A program made the position numbers and the translations under genes. Positions 44,120 to 53,108 of a DNA stretch of 64,000 nucleotides are shown one piece after another. Source of the stretch: Halomonas jincaotanensis (GTDB lineage: Bacteria; Pseudomonadota; Gammaproteobacteria; Pseudomonadales; Halomonadaceae). How positions within the stretch are numbered: the stretch's first letter is position 1; the number at the start of each line of letters is the position of its first letter. The stretch is from NCBI RefSeq assembly GCF_018448785.1, contig NZ_JAHCLU010000003.1, positions 1-64,000 on the forward strand. The letters run 5' to 3'. Below the pieces are notes generated by a model. It was not told the origin of the DNA, searched no databases, and was given only the letters and a program-made list of their open reading frames with translations.

Positions 44120-45100
44120 GTGGCCTATCTCGACGACCTGGGCTTTTTCCAGCGCCTGGCCCATGCCGGTAGCCTGACCGCCACCGCACGCGAATTGGGC
44201 CTGTCGCTGTCGGCGGTGAGCAAGCGCCTCAAGCAACTCGAGGCGCGCCTGGGCGTGGAGCTTGCCAGCCGTACGACGCGCCGCCTGACGCTCACCGCCG
44301 AAGGCGAGCGCTACCTGACGCGTGGTTCCACCATTCTCGAGGAACTCAATGAACTGGAAGAGACACTGGGCGACCATCAGGCGGAGCTCTCTGGGCCGCT
44401 GCGGGTGAATGCCAGCTTCGGCTTCGGACGGCGGCATGTGGCGCCGTTGCTTTCGGCGTTCTGCGAACGCCATCCGAGGATCGAGGCGGTGCTCGAACTC
44501 AGCAACTTTCCGCTTAGCCTGGGCGATCAGGCGTTCGACATCGGCATTCGCGTGGGAGAGCCACCGGATTCGCGCTTGATCGCCCGGCGCATCCTCGCCA
44601 ACCGTCGTGTACTATGCGCCGCCCCGCGCTACCTGGCGACCATGCGGCCACTCGAGTCGCCCATGGCGCTCTCTCACCAGGCGTGTTTGCTGCTTCGCGA
44701 AAACGACAGCGATTTCGCGGTCTGGCGTTTCCACCGTCGTGATGCGCTTCAGCAGGAGCAGGCGGTGAAGGTCTCGGGCCCGCTTGCCAGCAACGATGGC
44801 GAGGTGATCATGCGACTGGCCCTGGATGGCCACGGTATCGCCTTGCGTTCATGGTGGGACGTACACCAGCATCTCGCCCGCGGCGACCTGGTCGAGTTGC
44901 TGCCGGCGTGGCAGGGCGTGCGGGCCGATTTCCATGCCGTCTATCAGCAGCGTCGCTATGTGCCGTCTCGCCTCCGGGCCTTTGTGGCCTATCTTGAACA
45001 GGAGATGGTCAACCGTGTACCGCCCCTGCAAAATGGCGCGGCTTCCGGTTCGGGAGAGCCACTGACAAGGAGTGTTGCCATGAAGGATGAACCACTGTGA
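44120..45100 (+). CDS. dmlR: LysR-family regulator, DmlR-like
   Basis: 326 aa, HTH at residues 7-63 (GSLTATARELGLSLSAVSKRLKQLE) and a CrgA/DmlR-type effector domain. GTG at 44120 is chosen because GGAG lies seven bases before it; GTG at 44108 is the alternative. It is divergent from dmlA, so it most likely activates it with D-malate. The stop overlaps the start of the glycosyltransferase gene (GTGA). The C-terminal 30 residues are not typical of the family. Confidence 0.85.
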   Translation: MAYLDDLGFFQRLAHAGSLTATARELGLSLSAVSKRLKQLEARLGVELASRTTRRLTLTAEGERYLTRGSTILEELNELEETLGDHQAELSGPLRVNASFGFGRRHVAPLLSAFCERHPRIEAVLELSNFPLSLGDQAFDIGIRVGEPPDSRLIARRILANRRVLCAAPRYLATMRPLESPMALSHQACLLLRENDSDFAVWRFHRRDALQQEQAVKVSGPLASNDGEVIMRLALDGHGIALRSWWDVHQHLARGDLVELLPAWQGVRADFHAVYQQRRYVPSRLRAFVAYLEQEMVNRVPPLQNGAASGSGEPLTRSVAMKDEPL

Positions 45101-46419
45101 ATGTGCTGATGTTCACCAACACCTACTTGCCCATTGTCGGTGGGGTCAGCGAGTCGGTGCAGCGGTTGAAGCAGCGCTTACAGGAGATGGGCCATCGGGT
45201 GCTGCTCGTCGCGCCGCGTCTGGAAGGCCAGCCACGCGAGGAAACCGACGTGGTGCGAGTGGCAGCGGTTCAGCATTTCAATGGCAGCGACTTCTCGCTA
45301 CCGGTACCCATCCCCGGTCAACTTTATGACGATATCGAGGCCTTCGAGCCGGATATCGTGCATTCACACCATCCCTTCCTGCTGGGCGATACGGCCGCCC
45401 GCGCGGCGGAAACCTATGGATTGCCGCTGGTGTTCACCCATCACACCCTTTACGAGCACTATACCCACTACGTGCCCGGCGACTCCCCGCGCATGCAGCG
45501 ATTCGCGATCGCCCTGGCGACCCAGTACACCTGGCTGTGCGACGAAGTGATCGCCCCCAGCGAGAGCATTCGCGACCTGCTGCTCGAACGCAACGCCAAT
45601 CCCGCGCTCAGCGTGGTGCCCAGCGGCGTAAACACCGCGCGTTTTGCCGAGGGTAAGGGTCAACGGTGGCGTGAGTCGCTGGGCATTCCCGCCGGAGCCT
45701 ACGTGATCGGCCACCTCGGCCGGCTGGCCCAGGAGAAGAACCTGACGTTTCTCGCCGAGGCGGTATGCCGAGCCCTGGTCAGCTTGCCCGAAGCTCATTT
45801 CCTGGTGGTTGGGGAGGGTGAGGCGCGACGGTTAATGCGGGACATCGCCCAGACCCACGGCGTAGCCGCGCGTTTTCATTTCACCGGACGTCTGCAGGGG
45901 CAGGCGCTGATCGACGCCTACCACGCCATGGACGTCTTCGCTTTCGCCTCGCATAGCGAGACCCAGGGCATGGTCATTGCTGAGGCCATGGCGGCGGGGC
46001 TACCAGTGGTCGCGGTGTCGGCTCCGGGGGTAAGGGAGGTGGTGCGCGATGGCGATAATGGCCGCTTGTTGGTCTCGGATGATGTCGTGGAGATGGCCGA
46101 GGCGTTGATCGCGCTTGCCGAAAAGGCACAGCGCGATCCCTTGAGTCGGGAGGCGTTGGTCACCGCGGCGCAGTTCGATGAAGCCCGCAGCGCCGAGCGA
46201 TGTGTCGAGATCTATCAGGGGGCGATCGCGCGAGGGGGACCGTTTACTCATGCCGACGACGGCGGCTGGGACCGTGTTCGGGGTCGCCTGGGTGCCGAGT
46301 GGCAGATGCTTTGCTATCGCGGACGGCTGTTGCGCCACTTGGTGCATGAAGAGTGGGAGCAGGAGCGTCCCTCGTGGTGGCCCGGTCATCGCGACGAAGC
46401 CGAGTTACCCCCGAAATGA
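45097..46419 (+). CDS. GT4-family glycosyltransferase
   Basis: 440 aa GT-B enzyme: N-terminal NTYLPIVGGVSESVQRL near 8, APSESIRDLLLE near 150 and the donor-site E-x7-E element FASHSETQGMVIAEAMAAGLP near 285. It resembles glycosyltransferases that add a sugar to diacylglycerol or cell-envelope glycans. A GTG start overlaps the dmlR stop, so it may be co-translated with the regulator although no functional tie is apparent; MFTN four codons on is an alternative start. It ends at a good hairpin. Confidence 0.87.
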   Translation: MNVLMFTNTYLPIVGGVSESVQRLKQRLQEMGHRVLLVAPRLEGQPREETDVVRVAAVQHFNGSDFSLPVPIPGQLYDDIEAFEPDIVHSHHPFLLGDTAARAAETYGLPLVFTHHTLYEHYTHYVPGDSPRMQRFAIALATQYTWLCDEVIAPSESIRDLLLERNANPALSVVPSGVNTARFAEGKGQRWRESLGIPAGAYVIGHLGRLAQEKNLTFLAEAVCRALVSLPEAHFLVVGEGEARRLMRDIAQTHGVAARFHFTGRLQGQALIDAYHAMDVFAFASHSETQGMVIAEAMAAGLPVVAVSAPGVREVVRDGDNGRLLVSDDVVEMAEALIALAEKAQRDPLSREALVTAAQFDEARSAERCVEIYQGAIARGGPFTHADDGGWDRVRGRLGAEWQMLCYRGRLLRHLVHEEWEQERPSWWPGHRDEAELPPK

Positions 46420-46442
46420 CGCCGCCATGACGCGACTGGCCT

Positions 46443-46466
46443 GGCATTCCCATTGAGGGGAATGCC
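46443..46466. terminator. Bidirectional hairpin terminator
   Basis: GGCATTCCC / GGGAATGCC stem with a 6-base loop between the convergent glycosyltransferase and betaine-type binding-protein genes. Confidence 0.78.
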
Positions 46467-46509
46467 GGGACGGCGCTTGCTTATCGTTCGATCCGTCGTA
46501 TGGTGAAAC

Positions 46510-47460
46510 TCAGCGGTTCAGGCTGGCCTCGACGATCGGCCAGGCGGCCTCGCCGTCGCGGTGAGTGACGCCATCGAGCATCGCTTCGACGCGTTCGGTG
46601 TTCTCGTTAATCCAGTCTCGTGCCACCTCTTCGGCATCGCGTTCTTCCTGACCGAATTCACGGATCATCCAGCTCTGCTCTTCGGCACTGAAGCTGAACT
46701 GCTCGAAGAAGGTCACCAGATTGGGGTTGGCCTCGGCATAGTCGCCGCGCATCAGGGTCAGCACCTCGCTTTCCCCATTGTTCTCGCCGAACAGGTCCTT
46801 GGGATCGTCGAGGTAGCGCATCGGCAGGGCGAGGTTCATCCAGTGCGGTGTCCAGCCGACCCAGACGATCGGCTCCTCGCGGGAAATGGCGTCCTGCGCC
46901 GCACTGAGCATGCCCACGGTGCTGGTGTCCACCAGGCGCCAGTCGCCCAGGCCCCAGGCGTCTTCGTCGATGGCGGCGTTGAGAATCTCGCTGGCCGCCG
47001 AGCCGGCGCCGAAGCCGTGGATATCGCCATCGAACATCTCGCGGTTTTCGTCGAGGTCGGCGAAGCTCTGGATGCCCTGGTCGTAGAGGTACTCGGGCAC
47101 CGCCAGCGTCATCTGGGCACCGTCGACGTTGTTGCCCACGTTGACGATGGCGCCGCTTTCTTCACGCGGGGTGAACATCTCGCGCTGCGCGGGCATCCAG
47201 CCGCCGAGAAAGACGTCGATATCGCCGCTTTCCATGCCTTGATAGACCACCTGAAGACCAAGCTCTTGGCTGCTGGTGTCGTACCCCAGGGACTCAAGCA
47301 GCTGCTCGGCGATCTGGGTCTTGACCGTGATGCCGGGCCAGGAGGGGACACCGAAGTCCAGGGTGGCGTCATCGGCCTGGGTGGTGCCGGCAAGCCCCAG
47401 GGCGAGAGGCATCGCCATTGAGGTGCGGGTCAGTAAGGGGCGGTCGTGGAATACGCTCAT
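46510..47460 (-). CDS. Betaine/carnitine-type ABC substrate-binding protein (OpuAC/ProX), orphan
   Basis: 316 aa, signal peptide (cleavage near TQADD, residue 30) and an OpuAC-type fold: FGVPSWPGITVKTQIAEQLLE near 36, VFLGGWMPAQRE near 82 and VWVGWTPHWMNLAL near 200, with the Trp residues that cage quaternary ammonium groups. No permease or ATPase gene is adjacent, so it must share another transporter. It follows the gamma-butyrobetaine hydroxylase gene by 47 bases on the same strand, so gamma-butyrobetaine, carnitine or choline are likely ligands. Confidence 0.9.
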   Translation of the reverse strand: MSVFHDRPLLTRTSMAMPLALGLAGTTQADDATLDFGVPSWPGITVKTQIAEQLLESLGYDTSSQELGLQVVYQGMESGDIDVFLGGWMPAQREMFTPREESGAIVNVGNNVDGAQMTLAVPEYLYDQGIQSFADLDENREMFDGDIHGFGAGSAASEILNAAIDEDAWGLGDWRLVDTSTVGMLSAAQDAISREEPIVWVGWTPHWMNLALPMRYLDDPKDLFGENNGESEVLTLMRGDYAEANPNLVTFFEQFSFSAEEQSWMIREFGQEERDAEEVARDWINENTERVEAMLDGVTHRDGEAAWPIVEASLNR

Positions 47461-47507
47461 GATGAGTCCTTATTCTGTGATGGTCATCTGATGGTGTTGC
47501 AAACGGC

Positions 47508-48701
47508 TCAGTCCTCTCGCGCCAGCACCCGCAGCCGCGATTCGAGCATGTCGCGGTCGAGATAGGTGCCCTGCAGATGGCGGGCGCCGGTGTTGGGGTC
47601 GAAGGCGCCGCGGCCATGCAGCACGCGACGGTTATCGAAGGCGATCATCTGCCCCGGCGCCAGGTCGAACTCGAGCTGGTGACGCGGCTCGTGGAGCAGC
47701 TGCCAGAAGCGATAATACGCGCGGTACCAGGCTTCGATCGTCTGCACCGGCAGGCGCAGGGTGTCGCGAATCCAGTTGTTGAAGCGAATCTCCACCACCT
47801 TGCCGTCGTCACCGCATTCGATGATGGGCGCCCGCACGCCGATGTCCTGGGTCTCGTCCTGGAAGCGGAAGTCGATCGACGTCTCGCTGAGCAGGCGGAA
47901 GGCCTCGGGGTTCTCGCGGCGCAGCACCTCGGCGACCTGAAAGCCATCGGCAAACAGCGACCCACCGCCCTCGGCGCCATTCTCCAGGCAGTAGAGCAGC
48001 TGGATGTCGGGCGGCTGGCGCCAGTTGGGGAGGTCGGTATGCAGTGCCAGGCCGATGGCGGTATAGGCGGCATTATTGGGGTTGGGCTTGGAGCGCACGT
48101 CGAAGCGCGCGCCGAAGTTGGTCGAGCGCAGTGGTCCGATGCGCTTGGCCAGGCGGCTCACTTCCTCGTCGGCGAGCGGCCCGTTGTCGAGCAGTACCAG
48201 GCCATCGCGCAACAGCGCGGTCAGCCAGGTACGCTCGCCATCGGCACCGGCGACGAAGTCGCCGTGGGCGACACGCTGGGGAAAGAAGCCGTCGCGCCAG
48301 GGGTGGCGCTCGGGAAGCACGTTGCGGCCGGGTTCGCCGGGGCGGCGCTGGTGCAGCCAGCCACCGTCGAAACGGCTTGCGTGGCCATCGGCCCAGTTCA
48401 CTACCAGGTGGCCGTCCGTGATCTGCACGTCGGGGGCGATGGCGATCCCCTCGATGGGAAAGACCAGCCGCTCGAAGGTCTGGCCATGGCGGCAGGTCGA
48501 GCAGGGGCAGTGGTCGCGCAGCCAGATCGGCGGAAATTCGGCCTGTTGGCCGTCCTGCCATTCGAGCTCGACCCGATGACCGACTATTCTGGCCTCGCGC
48601 AGTCGCGGCGCTGCCTCGTAGGGGGACAGTTCACGCATGTCCACCGGCGGTGCCGGGGCAATATCCGCGGGGGTGAGATCGGAAACGGTGGCTTGGATCA
48701 T
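47508..48701 (-). CDS. Gamma-butyrobetaine dioxygenase-like 2-oxoglutarate/Fe(II) oxygenase
   Basis: 397 aa. The N-terminal DUF971 domain holds a zinc site (CPCSTCRHG near 65); the TauD/GBBH catalytic domain follows with the iron facial triad in LHTDLPNW near 222 and VLHGRGAF near 365. This two-domain plan is that of gamma-butyrobetaine hydroxylase, which makes L-carnitine. Next to a betaine-type binding protein and a divergent LysR, it likely works on imported gamma-butyrobetaine or a related betaine. Trimethyllysine dioxygenase is the alternative. Confidence 0.88.
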   Translation of the reverse strand: MIQATVSDLTPADIAPAPPVDMRELSPYEAAPRLREARIVGHRVELEWQDGQQAEFPPIWLRDHCPCSTCRHGQTFERLVFPIEGIAIAPDVQITDGHLVVNWADGHASRFDGGWLHQRRPGEPGRNVLPERHPWRDGFFPQRVAHGDFVAGADGERTWLTALLRDGLVLLDNGPLADEEVSRLAKRIGPLRSTNFGARFDVRSKPNPNNAAYTAIGLALHTDLPNWRQPPDIQLLYCLENGAEGGGSLFADGFQVAEVLRRENPEAFRLLSETSIDFRFQDETQDIGVRAPIIECGDDGKVVEIRFNNWIRDTLRLPVQTIEAWYRAYYRFWQLLHEPRHQLEFDLAPGQMIAFDNRRVLHGRGAFDPNTGARHLQGTYLDRDMLESRLRVLARED

Positions 48702-48709
48702 GCGTAACT

Positions 48710-48740
48710 CCTGATGGGCAATCGGTAATGCATCATCAGG
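48710..48740. promoter_or_regulatory. Dyad in the divergent GBBH-LysR promoter region
   Basis: CCTGATG-N17-CATCAGG directly upstream of the oxygenase start, in the 115-base divergent gap. A possible regulator site; not matched to a known motif. Confidence 0.3.
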
Positions 48741-48816
48741 ATGGCGATTGGCCAGGCGAGTGACAAACGATTAATCTGACCCCTATGCCCTAGCTCAGCT
48801 TATCACAGGCTTTTTC

Positions 48817-49695
48817 ATGTCATCGTTACCCCCTTTGCTATGGCTCCAGGCTTTCGAGGCCTCGGCGCGCACCCTGAGCTTTACCGCAGCGGGGCGCGAG
48901 CTCGGCGTGACGCAGGCGGCGATCAGTCAGCGTATTCGCCTGCTCGAAGACCGGCTGGGACAGAAACTCTTCGTGCGCCACCCGCGCAGCCTCTCGTTGA
49001 CGCCGGCCGGGCAGGCCTGGCTGCCGAGCATCCTCGACGGGTTCGCGCGAATCGGGGAGGGCACGCAAGAGGTCTTCGGCAACGCGACGGAGCGTACGGT
49101 GACGCTGCGCGCCACCCCGGTGATGCAGCAGAACTGGCTGGCGCCGCGCCTGATGGCGTTTCATCGCGCGCACCCGGCCCTCGCCGTGCGACTGGTCAGC
49201 GCGATATGGGCGGATGACTTCGGTCCCGAAGGCGCCGATATCGAGCTCCGCTACGGACTGGGCAACTGGTCCGGCGTCGAAGGAATCTGCCTGGGTGACG
49301 AAAGCCTGCTGCCGGTGTGCAGCCCGTCTGTGGCCTCGGCGCTGCGTGAGCCGGCGGATCTTGCCGGCCATACCCTCCTGCACGCGGCGGGCTTTGCCGT
49401 GGGCTGGCCTACCTGGCTGGAACTGGCGGGCGTGGCGGGCCTGGATGAGCGCGGCCCGGCGCTGACCTGCGACAATCAGGTGATGACGCTGGCGCTCGCC
49501 AGCCAGGGCGGTGGTATCGCGCTGACGCATCGACGCCTCTTCGAGAACCGCGCTGATCTGGTGGCGCCGTTCGCCCTGAGTGTGCCCAGCGCGGAGCGCT
49601 TCTGGCTGGTGCGCCCCGCCCGACGTCAGTCGCGGGAGGAGTCGTCACTGCTTTGGGATTGGCTCATCGAGGGGTTGTCGGACGACGTTCGATGA
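48817..49695 (+). CDS. LysR-family regulator (GcvA-like)
   Basis: 292 aa. HTH at residues 6-65 (LSFTAAGRELGVTQAAISQRIRLLE) followed by a GcvA/AmpR-type effector domain. Divergent from the gamma-butyrobetaine dioxygenase gene, so it probably controls that gene and the binding protein. Its last 70 bases overlap, on the opposite strand, the 3' end of the TVP38-like gene. Confidence 0.9.
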   Translation: MSSLPPLLWLQAFEASARTLSFTAAGRELGVTQAAISQRIRLLEDRLGQKLFVRHPRSLSLTPAGQAWLPSILDGFARIGEGTQEVFGNATERTVTLRATPVMQQNWLAPRLMAFHRAHPALAVRLVSAIWADDFGPEGADIELRYGLGNWSGVEGICLGDESLLPVCSPSVASALREPADLAGHTLLHAAGFAVGWPTWLELAGVAGLDERGPALTCDNQVMTLALASQGGGIALTHRRLFENRADLVAPFALSVPSAERFWLVRPARRQSREESSLLWDWLIEGLSDDVR

Positions 49696-50453
49696 CTCGA
49701 TACCGTAGCAGCCTGATGAGCCGCGTCAGACGAGCGCCCCGAGCGGGCTCGCAGGCGAGAAGCTTGGCGCTGCGTGGAAGAGGTTCGAGTTCGCGAGGAG
49801 AGGTGCCTGAGGCCGACCAGCAGGGCGATGCCCAGCGCCAGGCCACCCAGCGACCACAGCAGCTCCTGGCGGTTCTCCGCGGTGATCAGTTCCCCCAGCT
49901 GACTGCCGAGCAGTGTCACGGCGCCGAGGCCGGGCAAAATGCCCAGCAGCGAGCCGAGCATATAGTCGCGAAAGCGCAGATGAAAGGCGCCGGCCATCAT
50001 GTTGGTGAGGGTGAAGGGGGCCAGCGGCAGGAGATTGATCAGCGTCATAGTGCGGATGCCGCGCTTGGCCAGGTAACGCGACATACCCTCGAGGTGGTGA
50101 CCGCCATACGCCATCAGGGTCTCTCGCCCCAGGCGTCTTCCCACCCAATAGGAAACCACCGAGGAGGCTAGCGTCCCCAGGGTGGCGTAGACGAAGCCCC
50201 AGGTTGGCCCGAAGATCAGCCCGGTGGCCGCGACCATCAGGCTCAGCGGAAACATCACCAGCAGGGCGGTGGCATAGATTCCCATGACCACCACGAAGGC
50301 CAGCGGGGAGTCGCGCCAGGCCAAGGTACCCGCGGCCAGGCGTTTGAGGTTGGCTACCGTCAGCAAGTCCTGCATGGCAAGCCACTGCCAGAGTCCGCCC
50401 ATTATCACCAGCGCGCCCAGCATCAGCGCGGGAATTACCCAGGGACGTCTCAT
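49626..50453 (-). CDS. TVP38/TMEM64 family (DedA-like) membrane protein
   Basis: 275 aa with about five membrane segments in residues 1-225. Family motifs: FPLSLMVAATGLIFGPTWGF near 68 and LLPLAPFTLTNMMAGAFHLRF near 141. The last 50 residues are a Ser/Arg/Thr-rich tail that extends beyond the usual family end and is encoded antisense to the 3' end of the LysR gene, so it may be a late acquisition. The start overlaps the stop of the peptidase gene (ATGA). Function by family: membrane lipid or small-molecule handling, poorly defined. Confidence 0.85.
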   Translation of the reverse strand: MRRPWVIPALMLGALVIMGGLWQWLAMQDLLTVANLKRLAAGTLAWRDSPLAFVVVMGIYATALLVMFPLSLMVAATGLIFGPTWGFVYATLGTLASSVVSYWVGRRLGRETLMAYGGHHLEGMSRYLAKRGIRTMTLINLLPLAPFTLTNMMAGAFHLRFRDYMLGSLLGILPGLGAVTLLGSQLGELITAENRQELLWSLGGLALGIALLVGLRHLSSRTRTSSTQRQASRLRARSGRSSDAAHQAATVSSHRTSSDNPSMSQSQSSDDSSRD

Positions 50454-51265
50454 GAGACATCACCGGAGGATGACCCAAATCGCGTCAGCGGGTCCTGTCG
50501 GAAGTAGCGCGAGAGCAGGGCGTAAAGGTCGGGGTAGGCCTCATGGAGGTTGTCCGGCGCGGTGAAGAACACCTCGCAGCAGACCGCGAAGCACTCACCC
50601 GGGTGCGTGGCGGCGTAGTCGTCGATCGGGGTCTGCTCGCCGCGGGCGAGTCGTGCCTGAAGGTCCTCCCAGACGCCCGTGAACACCCGATGCCATTCTT
50701 TCGGGTTGATTCCGCGCGGTAGCGGCGGAAAGCCGTCGATATCCAGCGAGTTGCCCATGTCGAGCTTGTGCGCGAGTTCATGGATCACTACGTTGAAACC
50801 GTCATGGCTGCCGCTGTCCATCAGGTCGGGGAAGGCGACGACCACTGGCCCTTGGTGGGATGTCTCGCCGGCCCGCTCGTCGACGTATTCATGCATCACG
50901 CCGGCCTCGTCCATTTCCTCGACCTGGCGGGTGAAGGCGTCGGGCAGGATCAGGATCTCGCGCAGTCCGCTGAATGCCTCCTCGTGTTCGGCGTCATTCC
51001 AGCCCAGCGTCAGCAGGCAGGCCTGGGCCGCCAGGCCTAGCCGAGCGGGCGGGTCAAAGGGCGTGGTCGCGACGAGCTCGGGGTGCAGGCTCAGCCGCTT
51101 CGTGTGCAGGAACTGCCAGGCACGCTGGCCCAGCCGCGCGGCGTCGTCATTACTCAAGGCAGCCAGTAGCGGCAGGCGTGCACGCGATTCGGCCCAGGCA
51201 TGCTCCGGAAATGGATGGCGAGCGGCGAAGCGCGCCGCACGCCAGTATCGCAGGCGCTCGAGCAT
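50450..51265 (-). CDS. mtfA: MtfA-like zinc-dependent peptidase (M90 family)
   Basis: 271 aa. HELAHKLD near residue 160 is the HExxH zinc motif, preceded by FPDLMDSGSHDGFNVV. The rest matches MtfA, the peptidase that binds Mlc and relieves repression of ptsG in E. coli. Start at MLERLRY, four bases after the stop of the GNAT-nitrilase gene. The regulatory target in this organism is unknown. Confidence 0.88.
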   Translation of the reverse strand: MLERLRYWRAARFAARHPFPEHAWAESRARLPLLAALSNDDAARLGQRAWQFLHTKRLSLHPELVATTPFDPPARLGLAAQACLLTLGWNDAEHEEAFSGLREILILPDAFTRQVEEMDEAGVMHEYVDERAGETSHQGPVVVAFPDLMDSGSHDGFNVVIHELAHKLDMGNSLDIDGFPPLPRGINPKEWHRVFTGVWEDLQARLARGEQTPIDDYAATHPGECFAVCCEVFFTAPDNLHEAYPDLYALLSRYFRQDPLTRFGSSSGDVS

Positions 51266-51269
51266 TAGC

Positions 51270-52856
51270 TCAGGCCTCGTCCTGCTTGGCCCCTGATGGC
51301 AGGCCCCCAGATTTCCATGACCAGTCACGCCAGCGCAGGTCAAAGAGATCCTTGCGGCGGTCCTTGAGGTTAGTCACAGAGCCTTCGGCGCGCACCACGG
51401 TCAGTCGTGTCAGGTCCAGGTCGGAGAACATCACCATCTCGGTGTTGGGGGTGGTCTCGGAGAGCACGGCATCGTGGGGGAAGGCGAAGTCCGAGGGCGA
51501 GAACACCGACGATTGGGCGTACTGGATGTCGAGGTTCTCGATAGAAGGCACGTTGCCCACGCTGCCGCAGAGCACCACATAGCACTCGTTCTCGATCGCG
51601 CGCGCCTGGGCACAGTGGCGAACGCGCAGATAGCCATTCTTGGTGTCGGTCCAGAAGGGTACGAAGAGGATGTCCATATCCTGGTCGGCGAGCAGGCGCG
51701 AGAGCTCGGGGAATTCCACGTCGTAGCAGATCTGGATGCCCACCCGGCCGGCGTCGGTGTCGAAGACGCGTAGCTCGTCGCCGCCGTCGATCACCCAGTC
51801 ACGACGCTCCTGGGGGGTGATGTGCAGCTTGGCCTGGCGCTCGATCTCGCCGTCGCGATGGCAGAGGTAGGCGATGTTGTAGAGGCGGTCGTCCTCGCCC
51901 ACCTCGATCATCGAGCCGGCGATGATATTGATGTTGTAGGCGATAGCCATGCGCGACAGTTCCGTCTTGAACTGCTCGGTAAAGCCGGCCAGGAAGCGGA
52001 TGGCGGCCTGCTGGTCCTGCTGGGCGGCGCGATCCTGGAGGCCCATCAGCGGGGCATTGAAGAGTTCCGGGAAGACCGCGAAGTCGCTCTGGTAATCCGA
52101 AAGGGCGTCGACGAAGTACTCCACCTGTTGGAGGACGGCCTCGACGGATTCGAACTCGCGCATCTGCCACTGCACGGCACCCACGCGAACCTGGGTAGGG
52201 CGATTTTCCAGCACCCGTTCGGCCGGTTCGAAGAGGATGTTGTTCCACTCCAGCAGGGTGGCATAGCCCTTGGATTTCTCGTCTTCCGGCAAGTACTTGT
52301 GTAACAGCCGCTTGACCTGGAAATCGTTGGCCAGCTGGAAGGAGAGGATGGGGTCATGGATCTCCTTGCGGGCCACCTTGTCGAGGTACTCGGCGGGCGA
52401 GAGCTCATGGGAATGCTCGTGGTAGTGGGGAATGCGGCCCCCGGCCAGGATCGCGCGCAGGTTGAGCGACCGGCACAGCTCCTTGCGTGCCTCGTAGAGG
52501 CGACGTCCCAGGCGGTAGCCGCGGTAGTCCGGGTGGATCAGCACGTCGAGCCCATACATGGCGTCACCATCCGGCTCGTTGAGAATGGTCTCGCGCTTGC
52601 CGATCAAGTCGTCGTACTTGTGGGGATTCGAGAAGGTGTCGTAGTCGACCAGGGCGGTCAGGGCCACGCCAACGATCGTCTCGTCGTCCTCGATGACGAT
52701 CTGCCCGTCGGGGAACTCCTTGATCAGCTTGTCGATGGTCGGCTTCGGCCAGGCTCCGCCAATATCGTGATAGACCTTGTCCATCAGCAGCTTGAGTTGG
52801 GGGTAGTCATCCGGCGTCAGGTTGCGCAGATTCAGATGCAGATCGTCGAGTGACAT
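51270..52856 (-). CDS. GNAT acetyltransferase-carbon-nitrogen hydrolase fusion
   Basis: 528 aa. Residues 1-200 are a GNAT domain (IHPDYRGYRLGRRLYEARK near 107 binds acetyl-CoA). Residues about 225-505 are a nitrilase-superfamily hydrolase with the Glu of FPELFNAP near 263, the Lys of KLHITPQER near 345 and the Cys of IQICYDVEFPE near 376. This fusion is a recognised arrangement in proteobacteria, but its substrate is not established. It heads the three-gene minus-strand unit with mtfA and the TVP38-like gene. Confidence 0.9.
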   Translation of the reverse strand: MSLDDLHLNLRNLTPDDYPQLKLLMDKVYHDIGGAWPKPTIDKLIKEFPDGQIVIEDDETIVGVALTALVDYDTFSNPHKYDDLIGKRETILNEPDGDAMYGLDVLIHPDYRGYRLGRRLYEARKELCRSLNLRAILAGGRIPHYHEHSHELSPAEYLDKVARKEIHDPILSFQLANDFQVKRLLHKYLPEDEKSKGYATLLEWNNILFEPAERVLENRPTQVRVGAVQWQMREFESVEAVLQQVEYFVDALSDYQSDFAVFPELFNAPLMGLQDRAAQQDQQAAIRFLAGFTEQFKTELSRMAIAYNINIIAGSMIEVGEDDRLYNIAYLCHRDGEIERQAKLHITPQERRDWVIDGGDELRVFDTDAGRVGIQICYDVEFPELSRLLADQDMDILFVPFWTDTKNGYLRVRHCAQARAIENECYVVLCGSVGNVPSIENLDIQYAQSSVFSPSDFAFPHDAVLSETTPNTEMVMFSDLDLTRLTVVRAEGSVTNLKDRRKDLFDLRWRDWSWKSGGLPSGAKQDEA

Positions 52857-52950
52857 GGCGCCTCGCTTACCGAACAGAGAGAAAAGCGCAGTTTAGCACG
52901 CGTGCTGTGACTTTCCGGCTGTCTCCCTTTGTCTTTCCAACCTCTTCGAG

Positions 52951-52994
52951 CTGTCATGTCGATGCCATGTGGCTGTCATCGTCGTGTCATCCAT
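52951..52994 (+). promoter_or_regulatory. Pho box array (PhoB binding sites)
   Basis: Four half-sites in exact 11-bp phase: CTGTCAT (52951), ATGCCAT (52962), CTGTCAT (52973) and GTGTCAT (52984). The PhoB consensus is CTGTCAT direct repeats at 11-bp period, so this is close to a textbook double Pho box. It precedes the Ugp-type operon and predicts induction by phosphate starvation. Confidence 0.82.
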
Positions 52995-53108
52995 TCGTTT
53001 GAGGATGGCCGCATGACCTCGAAACACGGCTACGCTCATCAGAGAGAATGCATCAAGACCAATGCCTCACTCTTCGCCACTGTCGGCAATGACGCTTGGC
53101 AAGGAGAG

